Shown: positions 14,877 to 22,917, counted from the stretch's first letter. The stretch is 26,052 bases of DNA from Bacteroidales bacterium M7 (GCA_001689515.1 LUJR01000042.1:1-26052); one strand, 5' to 3'. A program made the numbers and translations. Notes: generated by a model from the sequence alone, not told the origin.

Positions 14877-16181
14877 TCACCATCCGCCGCTAGCACCGCC
14901 GCCCATAGTAGAGCCGCCGCCGAACGATCCGCCGGAGAAGCCGCCTCCTCCGCCGAAACCGCCACGACCTCCGCCAGGCAGAACCACCACAGGCGGGAGC
15001 TTGGCTATCGGATATGTGTGGTTGAAGTTATTACGGCAATGGTTACAGTGGAAGATCTTTGCTCCGATCCCTTCAGTGGTCACGGAAGGCTTGCGCAACA
15101 CCTGATTGCCCACCAGACGAGCCGAACGTGTATGACACAGGTCACACTCCACATACTGTGACGAACGGTTGACATAAGGCTCCACTATCGTATCCTGACA
15201 CACGGGACAAAGCCACACGTCATAGTCAACAGAATTAAGCTCCTCCTCGGTGTTTTGCGGGGCTGTCAGATACTGGTTATCAGTCACCTCATCAAGCCGC
15301 TGCATCTTGCCATGGCCGTTAGGACACAGGCGCAGACGCAGACGGATACGACGGAGCTTTACGGTTATAATCCACCACAGAATCAGTGGCAAACCGCAGC
15401 CGAAGATAGCAAGCATCAGGGCAGGCATGCGCAGACGCATGATTTTGTCATAGCGCATGTGGGCACTGTCGCGACGCGTTGATACCAGCATGTATATATA
15501 GACGATGAGCAGTATCACCGTTATCACCATCCCGAAGATGAAGTAGCCTTTGAAAAACTGACCTAAGGTCAGATCATCGTCATGGCGCGCATCGGCATTA
15601 TTGGGATACTTTGACATCAGTTCATCCCGTGCCGCAGGATCGGTGAGTATCTCACTTACTGCATCCACAGCAGCCATAGTGCCGCCGTCATAGTCTTCCT
15701 GCGCCATGCGCGGTGCCATGACATTGCGGATGATGCGGCTTGCTATAGCATCGGGGATGAGACCCTCAACTCCCTGGCCTGTACGTATCACCGCCCTGCG
15801 TTGGTCACGGCTTATCAATATGAGCAGACCGTTGTCCTTATCTTTCTTGCCTATGCCCCATGACTCAAACAGCTCCGTGGCATATGTGTCAAGGTCGTCG
15901 GTATCAGCGCGGTCAATGACTACTACCACAGGCTCTGCCGAAGTCGTGCGCCAGATGCTGCCGAGTTTGCCGTCAAGTGCACCCACAGCTTCAACCGACA
16001 ATATGCCTTCGGGGTCAGAGACGTAGCGGGTGCTGTCTGACAGATGTACATTGGGGATATCGGAGATTGAGTATTCTGCCCTGGCTTGAAATGACAGGCA
16101 GAGCAGCATCACAAGGAGTGTCACAAAGCGGGAGCCATGGTGTGATGACGCGGCACGCCGCGTCCCTACAAGTTCATACAT
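14877..16181 (-). CDS. TPM-domain membrane protein with zinc-ribbon-like cysteines
   Basis: This 434-residue envelope protein of the YgcG/TPM type starts with an export signal (VTLLVMLLCLSFQARA near 20-35). The TPM domain spans about 50-185, with VVVVIDRADTDDLDTYATELFESWGIG and RRAVIRTGQGVEGLIPD. Two membrane helices follow at about 213-233 and 252-273. The next section carries CxxC pairs (LCPVCQ, CDLCH, HCNHC) that look like zinc ribbons. The C-terminal 35 residues are Gly-rich. TPM proteins have been linked to photosystem II repair in plants and to envelope functions in bacteria; the role here is unknown. The first 12 codons overlap a palindromic repeat, so the start is uncertain. It lies 20 bp after dgt. 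Confidence 0.85.
   Translation of the reverse strand: MYELVGTRRAASSHHGSRFVTLLVMLLCLSFQARAEYSISDIPNVHLSDSTRYVSDPEGILSVEAVGALDGKLGSIWRTTSAEPVVVVIDRADTDDLDTYATELFESWGIGKKDKDNGLLILISRDQRRAVIRTGQGVEGLIPDAIASRIIRNVMAPRMAQEDYDGGTMAAVDAVSEILTDPAARDELMSKYPNNADARHDDDLTLGQFFKGYFIFGMVITVILLIVYIYMLVSTRRDSAHMRYDKIMRLRMPALMLAIFGCGLPLILWWIITVKLRRIRLRLRLCPNGHGKMQRLDEVTDNQYLTAPQNTEEELNSVDYDVWLCPVCQDTIVEPYVNRSSQYVECDLCHTRSARLVGNQVLRKPSVTTEGIGAKIFHCNHCRNNFNHTYPIAKLPPVVVLPGGGRGGFGGGGGFSGGSFGGGSTMGGGASGGW
16147..16169. repeat. Palindrome of the TAGGGACGCG family at the TPM gene start
   Basis: GACGCGGC and its complement GCCGCGTC overlap at this site, followed by CCTAC as in 6673-6693. On the minus strand the repeat is read as codons 5-12 of the TPM protein (VGTRRAAS). 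Confidence 0.65.
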
Positions 16182-16201
16182 ATATATTATAATGTTATAT
16201 G

Positions 16202-17551
16202 TCAGTTATTGATTTTGAGGCTCATGCCATTGAGTTTACGGTAGAGGTCGAGCGCATATACATCAGTCATGCCGCTGACATGGTCAAGGGCTGCCTGGAT
16301 TTTGCCGTAGAGAGTCGGGGCTGCGACATCATATTGCTGCGGCACCTGTGAAAGCAACAGCCGGGAGTAATTGAGATGGGGGTGGCGCACAGCCTCTATC
16401 AACGCATCCACGAGAAAGCTGATGATACGGTTACCAGCCAACTCGATGTCCACGACATCGCTTGAGCGGTATATCTTATCCCACGAGAGATTGCAACACG
16501 CCTGGTATGCTCTGCGCGGACGGTCACCGATATGCTGCACGAGCGGACCTGAAAACGTGCCTGCCATGATGGACTCCTCATTGGCGATGAAGGCTTGAGC
16601 ACACGCATTGACCAGTGTACCGATAACGCTTGAACGGAGGTATGCGACCTTCTCATTGGGGTCATCGAGCCGGGTCATCATTTCAATCCGACGGTTGCGT
16701 ACAGGAGTGTCGAAGAAATTCAGGAAATGGTCAATCACTTCATCATGCGAAAGGATGCGGAGCTTGTGGGCATCCTCTATATCCATGATTTCATAGCATA
16801 TGTCATCCGCTGCCTCCAGGATATAGACGAGAGGATGACGGGCATATTTGACCGCTCCATCAGGTGTATCCAAACGAAGCATGCCGAGAGCGTCAGCCAC
16901 CTTCACAAACGAATCGCGTTCGGAAGTAAAGAATCCGAACTTGCTGCGGTCGCCAGCCAACGATGACTGATAGGGATACTTGACTATGGAAGCAAGCGTG
17001 GAATACGTCATGGCAAAGCCTCCGTCCCTACGTCCCTTGAACTGGTGGGTCAGCAACCTGAACGCATTGGCATTGCCCTCGAAATTGATGAAATCAGCCC
17101 ATTGGTCAGCATCAAGCTGACCCTGCAGCTCCATGCCTGGTCCTTCGCTGAAATAGGTGGCAATGGCTTTCTCTCCGGAGTGTCCGAACGGCGGATTGCC
17201 AAGGTCGTGAGCCAGACACGCCGCAGCCACTATCTCCCCTATCGCATCTAATTTGCCGAGCCACTCAGCCGATGCATACTTCGGGCGCAGCCCAGCCGCA
17301 ATGTCATTTGCCATAGAGCGTCCGACGCAAGCCACCTCCATGCTATGAGTGAGGCGGTTATGCACAAAGATACTCCCCGGAAGAGGGAACACCTGAGTCT
17401 TGTTTTGCAATCGGCGGAAAGGCGACGAGAATACCAGTCTGTCAAAATCACGCTGGAAGTCACTCCGCTCTCCGGCACGGCTGCTGTGTATGTCTTCAAG
17501 TCCGAGCCGTCGGTCACTGATCAGAGTGTCCCAATGCATGATGTCAGCCAT
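16202..17551 (-). CDS. dgt: Deoxyguanosinetriphosphate triphosphohydrolase (dGTPase, HD superfamily)
   Basis: This 449-residue cytosolic enzyme cleaves dGTP (or other dNTPs) to nucleoside and triphosphate, limiting dNTP pools. The N-terminal FRRLQNKTQVF at 45-55 and RLTHSMEV with H69 are followed by the metal site AHDLGNPPFGHSGE (H115, D116, H124). A later D in EAADDICYEIMD (about 252-265) completes the HD set. The length fits the Bacteroidetes type-1 dGTPases. It lies 40 bp after upp and 20 bp before the TPM gene, all on the minus strand, consistent with one nucleotide-related transcript. Substrate preference cannot be read from the sequence. Confidence 0.95.
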   Translation of the reverse strand: MADIMHWDTLISDRRLGLEDIHSSRAGERSDFQRDFDRLVFSSPFRRLQNKTQVFPLPGSIFVHNRLTHSMEVACVGRSMANDIAAGLRPKYASAEWLGKLDAIGEIVAAACLAHDLGNPPFGHSGEKAIATYFSEGPGMELQGQLDADQWADFINFEGNANAFRLLTHQFKGRRDGGFAMTYSTLASIVKYPYQSSLAGDRSKFGFFTSERDSFVKVADALGMLRLDTPDGAVKYARHPLVYILEAADDICYEIMDIEDAHKLRILSHDEVIDHFLNFFDTPVRNRRIEMMTRLDDPNEKVAYLRSSVIGTLVNACAQAFIANEESIMAGTFSGPLVQHIGDRPRRAYQACCNLSWDKIYRSSDVVDIELAGNRIISFLVDALIEAVRHPHLNYSRLLLSQVPQQYDVAAPTLYGKIQAALDHVSGMTDVYALDLYRKLNGMSLKINN

Positions 17552-17591
17552 AATGGATTGCAGTTATAGTATTTTCATATCGGTGGTTGCA

Positions 17592-18245
17592 TCACTCCTT
17601 CTCGCCGTATGCCAGATCTCCGGCATCGCCGAGTCCGGGCACTATGTAGGAATGGGCATTGATTTCAGGGTCAATCGCTCCGACCCATATCGATGTCTTG
17701 TCAGCAGGGAAAGTCTTTGCCACGTAGTCCACTGCCTGTTGCGATGCTATCACAGAGACCACATGCACTTTGGCTGGTTCGCCCTTAGTCAACAGAGCCT
17801 TGTAGCTCAGCTCCATAGAGCCGCCAGTGGCGAGCATAGGGTCAACCAGTATCAAGGTCTTGCCGTCAAGACGGGGCGAGGCTATGTACTCTATGAATAT
17901 GTCAAAGTTGTCCTTCTCGCGATATTTACGGTAAGCGCTGACAAAAGCGTTTTCAGCCCGGTCAAAGAAGTTGAGGAAACCCTGATGAAATGGCACCCCG
18001 GCACGGAATATAGTGCCGAGTACCACCTGCTCATCCAGCACCTGGCATTGTGCAGTAGCCAGAGGTGTCTCCACTCCTATGGTCGTATAATGGAGCGTCT
18101 TGCTTATCTCATAAGCCATTATCTCGCCCACCCTCTCAAGGTTACGGCGAAATCTCATCATGCTGCCCTGGATATTGACATCCCTCATCTCAGCCATATA
18201 CTGGCTGACAAGCGAAGGCGTTTCGGCGAAATTGACAACTTTCAT
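17592..18245 (-). CDS. upp: Uracil phosphoribosyltransferase
   Basis: This 217-residue salvage enzyme converts uracil and PRPP to UMP. The PRPP-binding loop DPMLATGGS is at 135-143, and the uracil-binding C-terminal signature PGLGDAGDLAYG is intact. RAGVPFHQGF near 81-90 matches the flexible-loop region of the family. Length is normal. It appears to be the first gene of upp-dgt-TPM on the minus strand. No consensus promoter was found in the 75 bases upstream. The palindrome module 18322-18578 begins just beyond, so transcription must start between them or within it. Confidence 0.95.
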   Translation of the reverse strand: MKVVNFAETPSLVSQYMAEMRDVNIQGSMMRFRRNLERVGEIMAYEISKTLHYTTIGVETPLATAQCQVLDEQVVLGTIFRAGVPFHQGFLNFFDRAENAFVSAYRKYREKDNFDIFIEYIASPRLDGKTLILVDPMLATGGSMELSYKALLTKGEPAKVHVVSVIASQQAVDYVAKTFPADKTSIWVGAIDPEINAHSYIVPGLGDAGDLAYGEKE

Positions 18246-18321
18246 AAAGCAGATTTAAGGAGATACTGTTATGTTTGTTACGTGGGTCATTCTGTTTATG
18301 TTGGGAATCAAGCAGACAGAT

Positions 18322-18578
18322 ACGTCGGAGACGTATCCGCTGTGCGTAACCTCATGCACGGAGCGTCAGCGAACGTACATGGGGTACTGTGATATACCCT
18401 TAGGTTCTGCGGCATATTGACATACCTGAGTGGATGCTCTCATATATTACGATTTTTCAGCATGAACTGGTGCGCCACAACCTCTCCGAGGTTGATCTGG
18501 CAGGAGCTTCGTATACCCCATGAACGTTCGCTGACGCTCCGTGCATGGGGTTACGCACAGCTGCAACGTCTCCGACGT
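18322..18578. repeat. Second copy of the MITE internal palindrome module
   Basis: In the same order as inside 384-764 it holds ACGTCGGAGACGT (18322-18334), the 35-bp block (18350-18384, starting CCTCATGCAC), CAACCTCTCCGAGGTTG (18478-18494), the complementary 35-bp block (18516-18550) and ACGTCTCCGACGT (18566-18578). The left copy of the CAACCT palindrome is decayed. The TCCCAATGCTGTT ends of the MITE are absent. It fills most of the 414-bp gene-free gap between pfkA and upp; the rest (18579-18659) shows nothing clear. Confidence 0.85.
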
Positions 18579-18659
18579 GCCACGCCTTCCATGTAAGCGT
18601 TGCCAAGCGTCACGCCGCGTCCACACACGTTCGTGCGTTTAACCGCAGATCAAAATATA

Positions 18660-19640
18660 TCAGATGGAGAGGCGGCGCAGAGTGTCAAGGAGGTCGCGGT
18701 TGATGGGCTTGTCGTTCTTGATTGCCTTGGAGAAGGGCACATAGACAATCTCATCGTTGGCAAGACCGATCATGACATTGCGCTGGTCCTCAAGGAGGGC
18801 ATCGATGGCAGCGGCACCCATGCGCGAAGCGAGGATGCGGTCACGCGCTGTGGGCGAACCGCCACGCTGCAGGTGTCCGAGTATCGATACACGCACATCG
18901 TAGCCTGGATACTCGTTCTTTACACGTTCGGCGAGTGCCATGGCGCCGCCTGTGACGGGACTTTCAGCCACGAGCACAATCGAAGAGTTCTTTGATTTGC
19001 GGAAACCGTTCTGTATGAGTTCGGCAAGCTGGTCGACCTCCGTGGAAATCTCAGGGATTATGGCAGCTTCGGCACCGCTGGCTATCGCACCGTTGAGGGC
19101 AAGGAAGCCGGCATCACGTCCCATGACTTCAATGAAGAACAGACGCTCGTGGCTGGTGGCAGTATCGCGTATCTTATCGACGCACTCCATGATGGTATTG
19201 AGAGCGGTGTCGTAACCGATGGTGAAATCGGTGCCATAGAGGTCATTGTCGATGGTACCGGGGAGACCTATGATGGGGAAATTGAACTCGTTGGCGAAAA
19301 TACGGGCACCTGTGAGCGAACCGTCACCACCGATGACAACAAGGGCATCGATGCCATGACGGCGCAGATTGTCATACGCGAGCTGACGTCCTTCAGGTGT
19401 CTGGAATTCCTTGCAGCGGGCTGTCTTGAGGATGGTGCCGCCAGCCTGTATGATATTGGATACATTCTGGGTCTTGAACTCCACGATTTCGTCGGTGATG
19501 AGACCGCGGTAGCCGCGATAGATGCCTTTGACCGCAAAACCGCTGAAAATAGCTGAACGAGTGACCGCACGGATAGCCGCGTTCATGCCAGGGGCGTCAC
19601 CTCCCGAGGTGAGGATGCCTATGCACTTGATTTCTGCCAT
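18660..19640 (-). CDS. pfkA: ATP-dependent 6-phosphofructokinase
   Basis: This 326-residue glycolytic enzyme phosphorylates fructose 6-phosphate. The N-terminal ILTSGGDAPGMNA is the ATP-site P-loop-like motif. GGDGS at 104-108 keeps Gly at the position that is Asp in pyrophosphate-dependent forms. PGTIDND at 127-133 has Thr where PPi-dependent enzymes have Lys. Both features mark an ATP-using enzyme, with D131 as catalytic base. MGRDAGF at 173-179 and LGHLQRGGSPTA near 255 bind substrate. The length matches bacterial PfkA. It is preceded by a -7 element, so it can be read separately from the upstream regulator gene. Confidence 0.97.
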   Translation of the reverse strand: MAEIKCIGILTSGGDAPGMNAAIRAVTRSAIFSGFAVKGIYRGYRGLITDEIVEFKTQNVSNIIQAGGTILKTARCKEFQTPEGRQLAYDNLRRHGIDALVVIGGDGSLTGARIFANEFNFPIIGLPGTIDNDLYGTDFTIGYDTALNTIMECVDKIRDTATSHERLFFIEVMGRDAGFLALNGAIASGAEAAIIPEISTEVDQLAELIQNGFRKSKNSSIVLVAESPVTGGAMALAERVKNEYPGYDVRVSILGHLQRGGSPTARDRILASRMGAAAIDALLEDQRNVMIGLANDEIVYVPFSKAIKNDKPINRDLLDTLRRLSI

Positions 19641-19711
19641 GATATTCTATGGGTTATTTATTGGAGTGGGTGTTGAATCGTGATATGAATATACTTGTCT
19701 TTTAATAACTA

Positions 19712-19719
19712 CAAATATA
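19712..19719 (-). promoter_or_regulatory. Possible -7 element for pfkA
   Basis: TATATTTG on the minus strand fits the TAnnTTTG consensus, 72 bases before the pfkA ATG. No TTG is found at the expected -33 distance, so the call is tentative. Confidence 0.5.
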
Positions 19720-19786
19720 GCGATATTTGGTTTAAGATACGATTATTTCGCACAAAAGCATTGGCAAATTTATCGTCGGAGCTAAT

Positions 19787-20758
19787 TCAATCTTCCACCG
19801 GAAGGGAAAGGTCGGAGAGTTTGACCAGTTTGTTGATGATGGCGAAGATGGTCAGACCTGCGGGGGAGTGGATGGAGAGTTTGGATGAGATGTTGCGGCG
19901 GTGGGTGGTGACGGTATGGATGGAGATGTTGAGTGATGCAGCTATCTCCTTGTTGCTCATGCCTTGGGCTATACATGCCACTATCTCCTTTTCGCGGGCA
20001 GAGAGCTGCTCCATGCGTCCGTCTGCAGCCGCCTGATCTTCGTCATCCACGAGTTCGCTGGCGGCATCCTGGGTGGCAATCTTGTGTTCAAGAGCCTTGA
20101 CCGCTGGAACAAACAGCCTGTCCTCCACCGAACAGTGCGAATCCAGATCGTCCTCACACGAGATTATATCATAGAGCACTGAATTGAGCAGGTCGCTGTC
20201 CTCACCCGGATAGTAACGGATGATTATATCCTTGAGTTCCTTAAGACGAGCCTCTATGTGGTCATGGTGCGAAGCAAAGCGAGTGATGTTGTATTGGTCA
20301 GACATTCTGCCCTCCAACAAGCCATCCACATAGACGAATACGTTCTTGTTTTCAAACTCCATGTGGTTACGCACCTCGGCATAATACTCGTCAAAGAACT
20401 TTATGATGAGCATGCTTACCTCACCCGAATCCGTATAGTTGATTGCTTCAATGAGCTTACGACGGATATTAGGCAATATGAAATCAAGGAAATATGAATG
20501 CGCGCGCCGTAGATAACCCATCATGGCTGCGGGGTCGACATCTGCGACCTCCACGCTGTGGTGGCTGATGAAATTGGCAACGGCTAAGAATGTGGGGCAG
20601 TCTACTCCGTTCTTTTGGCAAACCTCCTCTACCCTTGCATCGCCAAAACCCAGCGGAATGCCGAAGCGGCTGATGACCATGAGGAGCTTGGGGTTATCGG
20701 CTATGAGGTCACGCAATCTGTCGGAGTGACAATAGTTGGATGAATCTAAATGCGGCAT
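19787..20758 (-). CDS. RIC/YtfE-type di-iron hemerythrin domain fused to LuxR-type HTH
   Basis: This 323-residue predicted regulator has a first section (about 20-70) that aligns by eye with the ScdA_N/DUF542 domain of Repair-of-Iron-Centres proteins, but the usual Cys-Cys is replaced by GF in FGIPLGFGD. The hemerythrin-like domain follows with H87, H132, E136, H164 (or H167), H208 and E212. The spacing is the same as the di-iron ligands I recall for E. coli YtfE. After a short acidic linker, the C-terminal LuxR HTH (about 251-315) has LSAREKEIVACIAQGMSNKEI and SIHTVTTHRRNI. It may sense NO, oxygen or iron state through the di-iron site; that is inference. It lies 35 bp after folB and upstream of pfkA. 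Confidence 0.85.
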   Translation of the reverse strand: MPHLDSSNYCHSDRLRDLIADNPKLLMVISRFGIPLGFGDARVEEVCQKNGVDCPTFLAVANFISHHSVEVADVDPAAMMGYLRRAHSYFLDFILPNIRRKLIEAINYTDSGEVSMLIIKFFDEYYAEVRNHMEFENKNVFVYVDGLLEGRMSDQYNITRFASHHDHIEARLKELKDIIIRYYPGEDSDLLNSVLYDIISCEDDLDSHCSVEDRLFVPAVKALEHKIATQDAASELVDDEDQAAADGRMEQLSAREKEIVACIAQGMSNKEIAASLNISIHTVTTHRRNISSKLSIHSPAGLTIFAIINKLVKLSDLSLPVED

Positions 20759-20793
20759 ATTTTATAAGATTGATATCGGAAAGATATGTGCAA

Positions 20794-21153
20794 TCACCAT
20801 CTCAGCGTCACGGAGGCGGACTCCATGCGTGATGAAGGTATGGGAGGTGTCAGCTTGCAAAGAGTCACCACTCCCCCCGTGACCTTGGGGAATCTTGCCC
20901 TGATGGCTTGACAGATACGGGCTGCAACGGTTTCAAGCAGGTCACACGGAGTCAGCATGACCTCGCGAATGATATCGGCAAGGTCTGCATAGCTGACCGA
21001 AACATCCATCGAATCATACATGAGAGCCTCAGCATCGGCATCTATGTCGACACTTACCGATACTTCAAAGTCATTTCCGACTATACGCTCCTGTGGGAGC
21101 AGCCCATGACGGGCGGTAATACGCATACGGTTTATGGAGACTGTCAATAACAT
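20794..21153 (-). CDS. folB: Dihydroneopterin aldolase
   Basis: This 119-residue enzyme converts dihydroneopterin to hydroxymethyl-dihydropterin, the substrate of FolK. Catalytic residues fit the family: E22 in LPQERIVGNDFEV, E74 in CDLLETVAARI and K100 in VTLCKLTPP. YADLADIIREV (about 55-65) is the conserved substrate-pocket helix. The frame is open to 21195, but those extra 14 codons are partly repeat sequence, so the ATG at 21153 is chosen and gives the normal length. It is 35 bp before the RIC-LuxR regulator on the same strand. Confidence 0.93.
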   Translation of the reverse strand: MLLTVSINRMRITARHGLLPQERIVGNDFEVSVSVDIDADAEALMYDSMDVSVSYADLADIIREVMLTPCDLLETVAARICQAIRARFPKVTGGVVTLCKLTPPIPSSRMESASVTLRW

Positions 21154-21176
21154 AATGCTTTGAGATATTAAATCTG

Positions 21177-21201
21177 TAGGGACATGCTGTGGCATGTCCG
21201 C
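21177..21201 (+). repeat. Single arm of the GGGACATGCC palindrome family
   Basis: TAGGGACATGCTGTGGCATG, then TCCGC, matches the left arm of the family with one change, which breaks the internal palindrome. No right arm follows. It lies 24 bases upstream of the folB start and could affect its leader. Confidence 0.75.
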
Positions 21202-21283
21202 TCACCGAGGGGTGTTGCAACCCGCCCACCGCAAACAAGGGTATTACAAAACTCCTAAATCATAAAACATACGTGTTCTGATT

Positions 21284-21439
21284 TGAGGGTGTTGCAAAAC
21301 CTGTCAATTGTGGTGATCCTGCCTGTATTATGTAGGGACATGCCATGGCATGTCTGCTGATGCTCAAGTACTTGCAGATTAGACATGCCATGGCATGTCC
21401 CTACAATATTGTACGATTCGGAGTTTTGCAACACCTTCA
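21284..21439. repeat. Nested inverted repeat with paired palindrome (copy 5)
   Basis: The outer arms 21284-21300 and 21423-21439 pair over 17 bases with one mismatch (core GGTGTTGCAAAAC). Inside is the dispersed palindrome: left arm 21333-21357 and right arm 21381-21403, both with centre CCATGG. Loosely similar copies of the outer arm occur at 21210-21222 (GGGTGTTGCAACC) and 21240-21256 (GGTATTACAAAACTCC). No gene is seen between 21202 and 21570. Confidence 0.85.
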
Positions 21440-21499
21440 ACCGCTTTTAGGGATGGTTCTGCAATGGCTTCCTACAAATTCGGGGATATAAGACAATAA

Positions 21500-21545
21500 G
21501 GAGGCGCGTCGGTAGGATGTGTAATCCACGCCGGACGCGCCCCTA
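21500..21545. repeat. GC-rich hairpin downstream of the OmpA gene
   Basis: GGAGGCGCGTC and GGACGCGCCCC pair with small irregularities, and an inner GTAGGAT/ATCCAC pairing shortens the loop. It lies 26 bases past the OmpA stop on the minus strand. No T-tract follows, so it is a 3'-end hairpin or a dispersed repeat rather than a proven terminator. Confidence 0.6.
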
Positions 21546-21570
21546 TTATGAAGATTTTAAAAGATGTTTC

Positions 21571-22821
21571 TTACTTCACCTCGTCGATGGTGACAGCACG
21601 GTCAAGTGACACGCACTTCTCACCGAGGTCGCACAGGTTGCCGGCGTTGATAGTAACATCAAGCTGAGAAGCATCTACGCCATAGCCGAGAAGGGCTGCC
21701 TTGACACCGTTGGCACGAGCGTGACGCAGACGGGTGTTGATGGCATCATTACCAGTGTAGTTGTCAGCCCAACCAGTGACAACGTAACGCTGACGGGGGT
21801 TGCTGCGCATAACCTCAGCAACAGCCGAGAGGACAGCCTTGTCCTGAGCGGTGAGCTTGCTGACATTGATAGGATAGTAGATGGTAGCGAGGTGTTCGTC
21901 AGCCTCAGCAACGACAGGAGCAGGAGCGGGACGGTCAAGGCAAGCACGGAGCTGAGTCTCAAGCTCGGCAATCTTCGCATTTGCATCGTCAAGAGCTGCA
22001 ACATACTGTGAGCAGTCTTCGGCGGGAGGGCATACGGGAACCATCGGACCGTTCCAGTCGCGCTTCTTGAACTTGTAGGTCACGCCGAGATAAGCCTGGA
22101 GGTCACCGGTAGTACGGTTGACGGGGCGTGAACCTGCATTATATTTGTAATAGCCGTCATGTGCGTCAAAGAAGCTATAACGGACATCAAGAGAAAGATC
22201 TACCTGCTTGCTGAGACGGAAAGTGTTGATGATACCACCATGGATGGTAAGCACGTTGTCATGAGCGTTAGCCCATCCGTCCTTGTCCCATTTGTTGCCG
22301 TTTTCTTTGAACTTGTGGTAGAGAGTCCAGTAACCACCACCACCTGCGTAAGCGATGACGTTCCAGAAACGGTCAGGCTTGTAACCACCGATCCAGTTGG
22401 TCATGTTGAACATCACATCGGCAACCGGGCCAATCTGATTGAACTGTGTAGAATAGTAACCATTGTGCATGGTGCCGGTAGGATCATAGTATTCCACCTG
22501 GTCAGCATTAAGACCGAGTGACTTGGTCATCAGGAAGTTGACACCAAAGCGGACACCGATTACGGGAGTGAACCATTTGCCGCCCCAAAGGCTGAATGCC
22601 GGCGCACAGCCGTTCCAGAAATTACGATGATTGTTAAAACCGCCGAATGTCTTGTTGATACCACCTTCAGCAGTGATAAACCAGTTGTCTTTCATGCGAT
22701 TAAGCATGATGCCCTGAGAAGCGTCCTCTACATAGGTCACTTCCTGTGCGGTTTCCTGGGCCATTACAGACTGACCGAGGCAGAGGGCTGCGACCGCGCT
22801 TAAGAAGGCTAATTTTTTCAT
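21571..22821 (-). CDS. OmpA-family outer-membrane protein
   Basis: This 416-residue protein has a signal peptide (MKKLAFLSAVAALCLGQSVMA, cut before QET). Residues about 40-260 form a β-barrel-type domain with repeated aromatic strands (SLWGGKWFTPVIGVRFGVNF, later DVRYSFFDAHDGYY and YLGVTYKFKKR). A short coiled coil follows (about 280-300, ALDDANAKIAELETQL), with Pro/Cys around it. The C-terminal OmpA domain (about 320-415) keeps the peptidoglycan-binding pattern VTGWADNYTGNDAINTRLRHARA. It should anchor the outer membrane to the cell wall. It has its own promoter and lies between the repeats and transketolase. Confidence 0.93.
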   Translation of the reverse strand: MKKLAFLSAVAALCLGQSVMAQETAQEVTYVEDASQGIMLNRMKDNWFITAEGGINKTFGGFNNHRNFWNGCAPAFSLWGGKWFTPVIGVRFGVNFLMTKSLGLNADQVEYYDPTGTMHNGYYSTQFNQIGPVADVMFNMTNWIGGYKPDRFWNVIAYAGGGGYWTLYHKFKENGNKWDKDGWANAHDNVLTIHGGIINTFRLSKQVDLSLDVRYSFFDAHDGYYKYNAGSRPVNRTTGDLQAYLGVTYKFKKRDWNGPMVPVCPPAEDCSQYVAALDDANAKIAELETQLRACLDRPAPAPVVAEADEHLATIYYPINVSKLTAQDKAVLSAVAEVMRSNPRQRYVVTGWADNYTGNDAINTRLRHARANGVKAALLGYGVDASQLDVTINAGNLCDLGEKCVSLDRAVTIDEVK

Positions 22822-22887
22822 AAAATATTAATGGAAACGTTGAATTATTCGCTCATCTATGCGGAATATATCAAATATATCCGCTCG

Positions 22888-22917
22888 CAAAGTTAAGGAT
22901 TTTTTCAATTGTAACAA
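22888..22917 (-). promoter_or_regulatory. Promoter of the OmpA-family gene
   Basis: On the minus strand TTG (22917-22915), a 19-base gap and TAACTTTG (22895-22888) fit the consensus. The leader would be about 60 bases long. Confidence 0.85.

Noticed and set aside
17400..18392. Plus-strand open frame of 330 codons
   Set aside because: It lies opposite dgt and upp, both of which have all their active-site motifs. It has no plausible domain and is a shadow.
21154..21195. N-terminal extension of FolB to 21195
   Set aside because: The extra codons come from a palindromic repeat arm, and FolB proteins start at the equivalent of MLLTVSIN.
1971..21403. CRISPR array
   Set aside because: The repeats are scattered over kilobases, are inverted rather than direct, and have no regular spacers or cas genes.
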